A stretch of DNA of 11,003 nucleotides from an uncultured Fretibacterium sp. GTDB taxonomy: Bacteria; Synergistota; Synergistia; Synergistales; Aminobacteriaceae. Below, piece by piece: positions 4,227 through 11,003 of this stretch. The position numbers and the translations under genes were made by a program. The number at the start of each line of letters is the position of its first letter. Within the stretch, counting starts at the first letter, position 1. A model generated the notes under the pieces. The model did not search any database and was not told the DNA's origin. It saw only the letters and a list, made by a program, of their open reading frames with translations. The DNA is taken from NCBI GenBank assembly GCA_937892105.1, contig CALAUZ010000060.1:1-11003 (forward strand), given 5' to 3'.

Positions 4227-7052
4227 ATGGACAGCACAATATCAATCAGGGGCGCAAGAGAACATAACCTCAAGAATATTAACGTTGACATTCAGCGCGG
4301 AAAAATGACCGTAATCACCGGCCCTTCAGGTTCAGGAAAATCATCGTTAGCATTTGACACTCTTTACGCGGAAGGCCAGCGGCGATACGTTGAGAGCCTT
4401 TCAGCATATGCCAGGCAGTTTTTGGGAGTACAGAAGAAGCCAGATGTTGACGAAATCACAGGCTTATCCCCAGCAATCTCAATCGAACAGAAAGGTACAG
4501 GACATAACCCGCGTTCAACTGTCGGAACAGTAACAGAGATATACGACTACTTCCGGCTGTTATTCGGAAGAATTGGCATACCTCACTGCCCAAAATGCGG
4601 AAAGCCGGTACAAAAACACTCAATAGATGAGATACTCGACTATATAATTGGTCATGAAGACGGACTTAAAACGGAAATATTTTCACCCCTCGTCAAAAAC
4701 AAAAAAGGTGAGTTCCGAAACCTCTTCAGCAGTACGAGAGAGAAGGGTTACACGCGTGCAAGGGTTGACGGCACAGTATATTACCTTGAAGAAGACATAA
4801 CGCTGGACAAGAACAAACGGCACAACATAGAAATAGTAGTAGACCGCCTCAAAATTTCACACGACAAACGCACCCGCATAGCCGAAAGCGTAGAAGCCGC
4901 ACTGAAACTTTCAGGAGGATACGTCCTAATTCACGCAGAAGGCCATGACGAGTACACAATGACGGAGAATTATTCCTGCCCCGACTGCGAAATCGGTATG
5001 CCTGAGATTGAACCGCGATTATTCTCGTTCAACAACCCTGTGGGTGCCTGCCCTGACTGTGGAGGTTTGGGAAGCCACGAACATTTTTCCCGTGAACTTG
5101 CCATTGACCCAGAACGCTCAGTACTTGACGGCGCAATAATCCCGTGGAAGTCAAAGCCATACTCAATCACAAAACTCAACATGTTTGCGGAAAAACACGG
5201 CTGGGATTTGAGTGTTGCATGGAAGGATTTATCACCGGAAGTACAGGACTTCATATGGAACGGTTCAGGCAATGAGAAGCTGCCAATGATATTTGACGAG
5301 AAGGGAATTGCCAGACCTTATATGGGACGTTTTGAGGGGGTTGTTGGCTGGCTTGAGGCAAAATTGAAGTGGTTTGCTGAGAATGAGAATGTTGTTGACG
5401 AGGTTGCTACATATCGTGAGGAGGACGTTTGCAAGACCTGCGGAGGTTTGAGGCTTAGGCAGGAAGCATTGAATGTTAAAGTTTCAGGCTACGGAATAGG
5501 TGATTTGCTCGTTATGCCCGTCGAAAAACTCGTGAACGTCATGAAGAATTTTACCCTTACAGACGCAGAAACATCAATAACATCACAGCTAATGCCTGAG
5601 ATTATACGGAGGCTTCAGTTTTTGTGTGATGTCGGTGTAGGCTACCTTTCGTTACTGCGAAGGGCTGACACTCTCTCAGGCGGTGAGACACAGCGCATTC
5701 GTCTTGCAACACAGATAGGCTCGAACCTTAGCGGTGTTCTGTATGTACTCGATGAACCTACAATAGGGCTTCATTCCCGCGACACAGAGAAGCTCATAAA
5801 ATCCCTGAAGTCAATTCGTGAACTGGGGAACACTATTATTGTCGTTGAACATGACCGCGAGACAATGCAGGCAGCAGACGAACTTATAGAGCTTGGGCCG
5901 GAAGCAGGAGAGAATGGCGGGCAAATACTATATGCGGGGAGCTATGACTATGTTAAGGCTTCTGACGGGAAGACGGGGAAATATCTTCGCGGCGAGGCAA
6001 CAGGTATTGTAAGGCGGGAGGAAAGGCGTAAACCTTCTGGGTGGGTTCACGTGAAGGGTGCGGCACATAATAATTTGAAGAATATTGATGTTGATATACC
6101 TGCGGGAGTTTTCGTTTGCATATCGGGAGTATCAGGTTCAGGGAAAAGCAGCTTCATGTATGACGTACTGTATAAGGGAATGAGGCGTATTCTTGAGCGT
6201 GATTACAGGGAGAGGCCGGGAAAATTCCGCAAAATCGAGGGTGCTGAACAGTTCGGCAACATAATACTCGTAGACCAGTCGCCAATAGGACGCACACCGC
6301 GTTCAAACCCAGCGACATACACGGGGGTATTCAGCGTAATCCGAGAATTTTTCGCCCAGCTTCCAGAGGCCAAAGTGAGGGGCTGGAATGCCGGACGTTT
6401 CTCGTTCAACGTGAAGGGCGGACGCTGTGAGGCTTGCGGTGGTGCTGGGAGCGTTAAGACATCAATGTTATTCCTGCCGGATATATATTCTGACTGCGAA
6501 ATTTGCGGCGGCACCCGCTATAACCATGAGACGCTGGAGGTTAAGTTCAAGGGGAAGAATATAGCTGAAGTACTGGCCATGACGGTAGATGAGGCGGAAG
6601 AATTTTTCCACGACATACCGAGAATTTCCGGCAAACTGAGGCTGATACATGGTGCAGGACTGGGATATATTAGGCTTGGGCAGTCTGCGTTGACGCTTTC
6701 GGGCGGAGAGGCTCAGAGGGTGAAGCTGTCGAAGGAGCTGTCGAAAAAGTTTGGGAGCAAGACATTGTATCTTCTGGACGAACCTACAACGGGGCTGTAC
6801 TACACAGATGTACGGAGACTGCTTGAGATAGTTCACAGAATAACGGACAACGGTAACACGGTGATATTCATTGAGCATAATCTTGATGTACTGATGTCGG
6901 CGGATTACATTATTGATTTGGGACCTGAAGGCGGGGACAGAGGCGGCAACGTCGTAACGTTTGGGACACCTGAAGAAGTGATACGGAACAGGAAAGGCTA
7001 TACGTCTCAATTTCTGGCTGAATACCCGTGCAATGCTGAAACTCTGTGCTAG
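4227..7052 (+). CDS. uvrA: Excinuclease ABC subunit A (UvrA)
   Basis: The damage-recognition ATPase of nucleotide excision repair. As a dimer it scans DNA, loads UvrB on lesions and then leaves. The protein is full length at 941 residues. It has two ABC modules: Walker A GPSGSGKS at 32-39 and GVSGSGKSS at 634-642, signatures LSGGETQR at 483-490 and LSGGEAQR at 824-831, and Walker B acidic pairs Asp509-Glu510 and Asp851-Glu852. Cys-x-x-Cys zinc motifs are present in the first module (CPKC, CPDC...CPDCGG, CKTCGG) and in the second (CEACGG...CEICGG). EGQRRYVESLSAYARQFL and HNPRSTVGTVTEIYDY in the N-terminal part, and RTPRSNPATYTG in the C-terminal part, are highly characteristic. One small oddity is GLYYTD where GLHF.D is usual after the second Walker B. 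uvrB and uvrC are not here. The next gene starts 39 bp on without a terminator, so they are probably co-transcribed. Confidence 0.97.
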   Translation: MDSTISIRGAREHNLKNINVDIQRGKMTVITGPSGSGKSSLAFDTLYAEGQRRYVESLSAYARQFLGVQKKPDVDEITGLSPAISIEQKGTGHNPRSTVGTVTEIYDYFRLLFGRIGIPHCPKCGKPVQKHSIDEILDYIIGHEDGLKTEIFSPLVKNKKGEFRNLFSSTREKGYTRARVDGTVYYLEEDITLDKNKRHNIEIVVDRLKISHDKRTRIAESVEAALKLSGGYVLIHAEGHDEYTMTENYSCPDCEIGMPEIEPRLFSFNNPVGACPDCGGLGSHEHFSRELAIDPERSVLDGAIIPWKSKPYSITKLNMFAEKHGWDLSVAWKDLSPEVQDFIWNGSGNEKLPMIFDEKGIARPYMGRFEGVVGWLEAKLKWFAENENVVDEVATYREEDVCKTCGGLRLRQEALNVKVSGYGIGDLLVMPVEKLVNVMKNFTLTDAETSITSQLMPEIIRRLQFLCDVGVGYLSLLRRADTLSGGETQRIRLATQIGSNLSGVLYVLDEPTIGLHSRDTEKLIKSLKSIRELGNTIIVVEHDRETMQAADELIELGPEAGENGGQILYAGSYDYVKASDGKTGKYLRGEATGIVRREERRKPSGWVHVKGAAHNNLKNIDVDIPAGVFVCISGVSGSGKSSFMYDVLYKGMRRILERDYRERPGKFRKIEGAEQFGNIILVDQSPIGRTPRSNPATYTGVFSVIREFFAQLPEAKVRGWNAGRFSFNVKGGRCEACGGAGSVKTSMLFLPDIYSDCEICGGTRYNHETLEVKFKGKNIAEVLAMTVDEAEEFFHDIPRISGKLRLIHGAGLGYIRLGQSALTLSGGEAQRVKLSKELSKKFGSKTLYLLDEPTTGLYYTDVRRLLEIVHRITDNGNTVIFIEHNLDVLMSADYIIDLGPEGGDRGGNVVTFGTPEEVIRNRKGYTSQFLAEYPCNAETLC

Positions 7053-7091
7053 AATAATCAAAATCCATACAATTATTCAGGAGGTATAAGA

Positions 7092-7919
7092 ATGAAGTCT
7101 GTAAAAATTCTCGCAGTCCTTCTCGCGTTGTGTCTTCTGGCCGGAAGCGCATACTCAGCCGAACTCAAGATAGGCCATCTGTCAAAGCTGAACATGACCC
7201 CTGAAGAGTTCGCAAAGTTCAACGACTACAATGTTTCTCAGGGCAAAATCGCCATATTCTCAGCAGGAGAGCCTTCACCTGCGAAGCACGTATTCTATGA
7301 CTCTCTGGTGGCTATGCAGATGGCTCTGAACGCAGGAGAAATTGATGCGATAAGCCTGCCTGAAGATGTCGGCGAATATTTTATGAACGTCAACAGCGGC
7401 TACAAAATAGTGTCGATAGTGCGCACACTGCCTTCATCTCTTTCATTCGGCTTCAGGAAAGATGATGACCCTGCATTGAGAAACAGTTTCAACGAGGCTC
7501 TAATGTCAATGAAAGCTGACGGAACTCTTGCAATTCTTCAGGACAAGTACATAGCTGAACCTGGAATTGACGAGCCTGAGCCTGTGGAGTTCAGAGAGTT
7601 CGAGAACGTAGACAGGAAAGTGAAAGTTGCTGTTACTGGAGACCTTCCGCCTATTGATTTTGTTGCGGCGAACGGGAAGCCTGCCGGTTTCAACACTGCT
7701 GTACTTGCAGAGATTGCGAAGAGGCTGAAAATTAATGTCGAACTTGTGGATATCGAATCGGGTGCGCGTGCTGCTGCATTGGCTTCTGGAAGGGTAGATG
7801 CGGTATTCTGGTTCCAGTTCCATAAAGATGCAGAAAAACAGGCTGATGTTCCTGAAGGTGTAGTGCTTTCGGAGTCGTATTACAGCTGGAATGAGATACT
7901 CAATATAGGGAAGAAGTAA
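7092..7919 (+). CDS. Secreted solute-binding-like protein with two lobes in swapped order
   Basis: A 275-residue exported protein related to family-3 (amino-acid type) periplasmic binding proteins. A signal peptide covers residues 1-23 (basic MKSVK, hydrophobic core, GSAYSA cleavage site); Cys14 lies inside the core and is not a lipobox. Residues about 45-155 look like the second lobe of such proteins (ALNAGEIDAISLP, SLSFGFRKDDD, ALMSMKADGTLAILQDKY). Residues about 177-270 look like a first lobe (VKVAVTGDLPPIDFVAANGKPAGFNTAVLAEIAKRL, broken here only by reading, then AALASGRVDAVFW and SESYYSWNE). The normal order is first then second lobe. No permease or ATPase gene is adjacent, so it may be a receptor or orphan binding protein; the ligand is unknown. 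AGGAGG at 7079-7084 sits 7 nt before the ATG. A strong terminator follows. Confidence 0.75.
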   Translation: MKSVKILAVLLALCLLAGSAYSAELKIGHLSKLNMTPEEFAKFNDYNVSQGKIAIFSAGEPSPAKHVFYDSLVAMQMALNAGEIDAISLPEDVGEYFMNVNSGYKIVSIVRTLPSSLSFGFRKDDDPALRNSFNEALMSMKADGTLAILQDKYIAEPGIDEPEPVEFREFENVDRKVKVAVTGDLPPIDFVAANGKPAGFNTAVLAEIAKRLKINVELVDIESGARAAALASGRVDAVFWFQFHKDAEKQADVPEGVVLSESYYSWNEILNIGKK

Positions 7920-7950
7920 TCCTGCCGTTTGAACAAGCAATGAATACACG

Positions 7951-7982
7951 CCCTCCTGATAATCTTTCGGGAGGGTTTTGTT
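7951..7982 (+). terminator. Intrinsic terminator after the uvrA / binding-protein unit
   Basis: CCCTCC (7951-7956) pairs exactly with GGAGGG (7970-7975) around a 13-nt loop, and is followed directly by TTTTGTT. It lies 31 bp after the binding-protein stop codon. Confidence 0.85.
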
Positions 7983-7987
7983 ATAAT
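7979..7987 (+). promoter_or_regulatory. Extended -10 promoter for the ahcY-mtaD operon
   Basis: TGTTATAAT is a perfect extended -10 element (TGnTATAAT) overlapping the end of the preceding terminator T-tract. The terminator hairpin occupies the place of a -35 box, and extended -10 promoters can work without one. The predicted leader before ahcY is about 28 nt, too short for any SAH or SAM riboswitch, and contains AGGAGG at 8004-8009, 12 nt before the ATG. Confidence 0.6.
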
Positions 7988-8021
7988 TCAGCCCATAAAT
8001 CACAGGAGGCATAAAATTTTA

Positions 8022-9266
8022 ATGGCAGATTACGAAGTCAAGGACATGAATTTGGCAGAACATGGCCAGAAGAAAATTGATTGGGCGTGGCAGTATATGC
8101 CCTCGTTACAGTTCAGCTATAACAAGTACAGGGACGCACAGCCCTTCAAAGGTGCAACAATCGCGGCATGTCTTCACCTTGAGGCCAAAACCGCAAACCT
8201 CCTCATCACCCTTCGCAAACTCGGAGCACGTGTAGCAGCCTGCGGAAGCAACCCCCTCTCCACTCAGGACGACATCTGCGCTGCCCTCGCCAAAAACGGC
8301 GTGAATGTCTACTCACATCGCGGAATGTCTACCGATGAATATTTCGGATATGTCCGCAAAGTCTTGGCCTACAAGCCCAATGTCATAGTTGATGACGGAG
8401 CTGACCTCGTTGCTACTGTACATCAGGAAATGCCAGAATTAATCCCAGACATTCTCGGAGGCTCTGAGGAAACTACTTCAGGTGTCAAACGCCTAAAGGC
8501 CATGAACTCGCAGGGTGTCCTAAAATTCCCGATGATTGCTGTGAATGACGCTCTCAGCAAATACCTCTTCGATAACCGTTACGGCACTGGCCAGTCAGTA
8601 TGGGACGGCTTCATTCGCACAACAAACATGATAGTTGCCGGAAAGACAGTTGTTGTTGTGGGCTACGGCTGGTGCGGCCGCGGCGTTGCAATGAGGGCAC
8701 AAGGTATGGGAGCGCATGTCATCGTTACGGAGATTGACCCGCACAAGGCATGTGAGGCCCTTATGGACGGCTTCCGCGTTATGAGCATGGAGAAAGCTGC
8801 ACCGTTAGGCGATATTTTCCTGACACTTACTGGGAACATTCACGTTATACGCAGGGAACATTTCGCACACATGAAGAATGGTGTTGTTTTGGGGAACGCA
8901 GGGCATTTCGACGTTGAAATCAGCAAACCTGACCTATCCGCAATGTCTGACCACATGGAGCATCTCCGCGACAACATCGACACTTACGTCATGAAGGACG
9001 GGCGCAGGATTAACCTTCTCGGTGAAGGAAGGCTCACTAACCTTGCATGTGCTGACGGACACCCCATCGAGATTATGGACTTGAGTTTCTCGTTGCAGCT
9101 TGAGAGCGCACTCCACATCTTCACGCACAAACTTGAACCAGGCCTCTATCCAGTCCCGATGGAAACAGACAGGGCGGTAATGGAGTCAAAACTTGCGGCG
9201 TTAGGCATTGAGATTGACGCGATGACTGACGAACAGACTGAATACATGAAAAGCTGGCAGGAGTAA
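8022..9266 (+). CDS. ahcY: S-adenosylhomocysteinase family hydrolase, short form lacking the C-terminal tail
   Basis: An NAD-dependent cytoplasmic enzyme splitting S-adenosylhomocysteine (SAH) into adenosine and homocysteine, relieving inhibition of methyltransferases. Family features: His52 in LHLEAKTA, CGSNPLSTQDD at 74-84, DDGAD at 124-128, EETTSG at 149-154, the catalytic Lys180 and Asp184 of NDALSKYLFDN, the NAD-binding GYGWCGRG at 214-221, and His295 in NAGHFDVE. The protein ends MKSWQE at 414 and lacks the usual KPxxYRY tail, whose Lys and Tyr reach the partner subunit's NAD site in the human enzyme. Such short forms are known from archaea and Thermotoga. In Methanocaldococcus a short homolog prefers S-inosylhomocysteine, and the deaminase next door makes that possible here. 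It is co-transcribed with that gene, whose ribosome site overlaps this stop codon. Confidence 0.92.
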   Translation: MADYEVKDMNLAEHGQKKIDWAWQYMPSLQFSYNKYRDAQPFKGATIAACLHLEAKTANLLITLRKLGARVAACGSNPLSTQDDICAALAKNGVNVYSHRGMSTDEYFGYVRKVLAYKPNVIVDDGADLVATVHQEMPELIPDILGGSEETTSGVKRLKAMNSQGVLKFPMIAVNDALSKYLFDNRYGTGQSVWDGFIRTTNMIVAGKTVVVVGYGWCGRGVAMRAQGMGAHVIVTEIDPHKACEALMDGFRVMSMEKAAPLGDIFLTLTGNIHVIRREHFAHMKNGVVLGNAGHFDVEISKPDLSAMSDHMEHLRDNIDTYVMKDGRRINLLGEGRLTNLACADGHPIEIMDLSFSLQLESALHIFTHKLEPGLYPVPMETDRAVMESKLAALGIEIDAMTDEQTEYMKSWQE

Positions 9267-9273
9267 TAACGAT

Positions 9274-10548
9274 ATGGCTACATTGTTTAAGGACGTATAC
9301 ATTGCAGACGGTTCGCGCGAGAAGGCAGAACGTGTCCACCTTCTTGTCTCAAAAGGAAGAATTGCAGGTATAACTGACGCACGCGAAAATCCTCCAAGTG
9401 CCGACAAGATAATCTCTGGCCGCGGAAAGATGGCGGTTATTCCAGGCTTCGTCAACGCACACACTCATGCGGCAATGACACTTTTGCGCGGACTTGGCGA
9501 GGAAGCACCATTAATGGAGTGGCTGCAAAACAAAATCTGGCCTGTTGAGGAAAAACTGACACCCGAATATATCTATTGGGGAACTCTCTCTGCAATGCTT
9601 GAGATGTTATCGACAGGGACAACATGCTTTGCCGACATGTATTTCGAGATGGAGCGTGTTGCTGAGGCAGTATTGGGCGCAGGAATGAAGGCGGCGTTAT
9701 GCAGGGGGATTACGGCAGGCGAACCTGGAAAAATTGAGCGTTCAATCCAGAACAACATCGGGCTTGCGGAGAAGTATCACGGCCGCGAAGGGCTAATCAC
9801 AATACAGCTAGGGCCTCATGCACCATACACAGTACCGTTTGAGGCCATGAAGGAGATTACGGGGGCGGCAAAGTCTCACGGCTTAGGGGTACACTTCCAC
9901 TTCTTAGAGACTGAGGGCGAACTCAACAACTTAGGCACTGCCCCTGTGAAGTACCTCAATGATACTGGGCTTCTCGGAGTGCCGTATCTTACGCTTGCAC
10001 ATGCGGTGTACCTTGACCCGAAAGCTGATATTCCGTCAGCAAACGTTACGCTTGTTCACAATCCTTCCAGCAACCTCAAACTCGGAAGCGGGGTTATGCC
10101 TTTACCTGCGTGGATTGAGCGGGGCTATCCTGTTGCGTTGGGAACGGACGGAGCATCAAGCAACAACCGCCTGGACATGTGGGAGGAAATGAGGACTGCT
10201 GCGCTGCTTCACAAGGGCGTGAACAGAGACCCTGTATGCGTTACGGCTCTTGATGTTCTGAGAATGGCAACGTATGAGGGTGCTAAGGCATATGGTTTCT
10301 CGCAGAAAGGAATGATACGCGAGGGTTGGTTTGCGGATTTGGTGCTTGTGAACCTCGACAAGCCTCACTATATCGGTGTGAACGAGGAGAATTTGGCGGC
10401 GTATATCGTGTATGCTGGAAGTTCTGCGGACGTTTCGGGAACGATGGTTAATGGCAGGTGGCTTTACAGGAACGGCGAATATCCCACGCTTGACAGTGAG
10501 GAGATTGTGCAGAAGGCTCATGAGGCCAGAGAAGCGATAACGCGCTGA
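9274..10548 (+). CDS. mtaD: 5-methylthioadenosine / S-adenosylhomocysteine deaminase (amidohydrolase)
   Basis: A metal-dependent amidohydrolase that deaminates adenine nucleosides carrying 5' thio substituents (methylthioadenosine, SAH) or 5'-deoxyadenosine to inosine analogues. Its 424 residues match the family. Visible are the metal site His63 and His65 (PGFVNAHTHAAMTLLRG), His209 with the nearby catalytic Glu212 (HFHFLETEGE), His243 (LTLAHAVYL), Asp292 (LGTDGASSNNRLDMW), and the NPSSNLKLGSG motif at 263-273. The N- and C-terminal strands form the usual small beta-sandwich (composite) domain of amidohydrolases. The ATG lies 7 bp after the ahcY stop, and its AGGAG (9259-9263) is inside the end of ahcY, indicating translational coupling. 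MTA, SAH and 5'-deoxyadenosine activity cannot be told apart by sequence; pairing with ahcY points to SAH. Confidence 0.9.
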   Translation: MATLFKDVYIADGSREKAERVHLLVSKGRIAGITDARENPPSADKIISGRGKMAVIPGFVNAHTHAAMTLLRGLGEEAPLMEWLQNKIWPVEEKLTPEYIYWGTLSAMLEMLSTGTTCFADMYFEMERVAEAVLGAGMKAALCRGITAGEPGKIERSIQNNIGLAEKYHGREGLITIQLGPHAPYTVPFEAMKEITGAAKSHGLGVHFHFLETEGELNNLGTAPVKYLNDTGLLGVPYLTLAHAVYLDPKADIPSANVTLVHNPSSNLKLGSGVMPLPAWIERGYPVALGTDGASSNNRLDMWEEMRTAALLHKGVNRDPVCVTALDVLRMATYEGAKAYGFSQKGMIREGWFADLVLVNLDKPHYIGVNEENLAAYIVYAGSSADVSGTMVNGRWLYRNGEYPTLDSEEIVQKAHEAREAITR

Positions 10549-10565
10549 CATCAAGAATACTTTGT

Positions 10566-10595
10566 CCCTCTCCTGGCGTTAAAGGGGAGGGATTT
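10566..10595 (+). terminator. Probable intrinsic terminator after ahcY-mtaD
   Basis: CCCTCTCC (10566-10573) pairs with GGGGAGGG (10584-10591), one G-U pair, around a 10-nt loop. Only ATTTA follows, so the T-tract is weak and some read-through into the next gene is possible. It starts 18 bp after the mtaD stop codon. Confidence 0.65.
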
Positions 10596-10596
10596 A

Positions 10597-10605
10597 TGCT
10601 AAAAT
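10597..10605 (+). promoter_or_regulatory. Extended -10 promoter for the lamin-tail gene
   Basis: TGCTAAAAT is a strong extended -10 element starting 5 bp after the terminator stem, with no separate -35 box. The predicted leader is about 36 nt and holds AGGAGG at 10634-10639, 8 nt before the ATG. The arrangement copies the one at 7951-8022. Confidence 0.55.
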
Positions 10606-10647
10606 ACAGTGCATTCACGAAAACTTCATAAACAGGAGGCTAAAATT

Positions 10648-11003
10648 ATGCGTAGAAGTTTGGTTGCCCTTTTGGGAATTGCATTACTTACGTGCGTTCC
10701 TGCATGGGCAGATTATGACGTAACAGTCCCGCACGTAATAGTCAACCAGATATACGGCTCTACAAACGGCAATATATCTCACAGCTTCATCGAATTGTAC
10801 AATCCCACGAGCGAAACTGTGAACCTTGAAGGCTGGGCTGTGCATTACAGATCCTCAAAATCAGGCCCTGACTCAGGCGACTGGGTAAAGACGGATCTTA
10901 GCGGTGAAATTCCCTCGCATTGTTCATACTTGCTGCTAGGCGCGGCGGATACCAAATATACAGGAACTGACAAAACCCTGTCAAAATACGACAAATTACT
11001 TAC
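10648..11003 (+). CDS. Secreted lamin-tail-domain (LTD) protein, 3' end outside window
   Basis: The first 118 residues are visible. A Sec signal peptide (MRRSLVALLGIALLTCVPAWA, shown here as positions 1-21) is followed by a probable cleavage after AWA. Residues about 29-100 fit the start of a lamin-tail domain: VIVNQIYGSTNG, then SFIELYNPTSETVNLEGWAVHY, then a strand before YLLLG. This Ig-like domain is found in bacterial secreted nucleases, phosphatases and surface proteins, usually as an accessory binding module, so the real activity lies in the missing part. A DNA- or nucleotide-degrading enzyme is common but unproven here. The start is supported by AGGAGG with 8-nt spacing and by the promoter just upstream. 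Confidence 0.8.
   Translation, partial: MRRSLVALLGIALLTCVPAWADYDVTVPHVIVNQIYGSTNGNISHSFIELYNPTSETVNLEGWAVHYRSSKSGPDSGDWVKTDLSGEIPSHCSYLLLGAADTKYTGTDKTLSKYDKLL

Noticed and set aside
6468..7152. Long minus-strand open frames opposite the end of uvrA
   Set aside because: They are antisense to strongly conserved UvrA motifs and have no domain or start signal.
7988..8021. Possible SAH or SAM riboswitch before ahcY
   Set aside because: Only 34 bases separate the -10 element from the start codon, too short for any known riboswitch of these classes, and no pairing pattern is visible.

Overview
The window reads as an ordinary bacterial chromosome segment with an accessory-looking left edge. Genes are tightly packed, Shine-Dalgarno sites are strong (AGGAGG), and there are Sec signal peptides. 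The gene content (a C-terminally short S-adenosylhomocysteinase paired with an MTA/SAH deaminase, an unusual solute-binding protein, an unsaturated-uronate catabolic pair) suits an anaerobic, probably host-associated bacterium. My best guess is Synergistota, with Clostridia or Thermotogota-like lineages as alternatives. This rests on gene content only and is not firm.

Layout. (1) 1-1090, plus strand: almost seven copies of an 8-bp tandem repeat run straight into the reading frame of a membrane acyltransferase (AT3/OafA-like). The repeat is coding, has no stop in any plus-strand frame, and only one of the three exit frames enters the acyltransferase. This is the hallmark of a phase-variable surface-modification gene. 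(2) 3931-1113, minus strand: an XRE-cupin regulator, kduI, kduD and a YbjN-like gene form a likely operon for 4-deoxy-5-ketouronate breakdown. A stem-loop overlapping the end of the acyltransferase gene may terminate it. (3) 3932-4226: a divergent spacer with promoters and three inverted repeats. (4) 4227-7919, plus strand: full-length uvrA followed by a secreted solute-binding-like protein whose two lobes appear in swapped order, then a clear terminator. (5) 8022-10548, plus strand: a two-gene operon of S-adenosylhomocysteinase and an MTA/SAH deaminase for recycling SAM by-products, then a terminator. (6) 10648-11003: the start of a secreted lamin-tail-domain protein, cut by the window edge.

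How the parts work together. kduI and kduD perform consecutive steps turning the product of polysaccharide lyases toward 2-keto-3-deoxygluconate, with the regulator upstream as a probable local sensor. The ahcY-mtaD pair can clear S-adenosylhomocysteine either directly or by deamination first. Both plus-strand terminators are followed within a few bases by an extended -10 promoter and a near-identical leader, so adjacent units are insulated and restarted by a compact terminator-promoter module.

The most interesting observations are the phase-variable acyltransferase, the possible S-inosylhomocysteine route, and the lobe-swapped binding protein. I saw no CRISPR array, tRNA, rRNA, transposase or att site.
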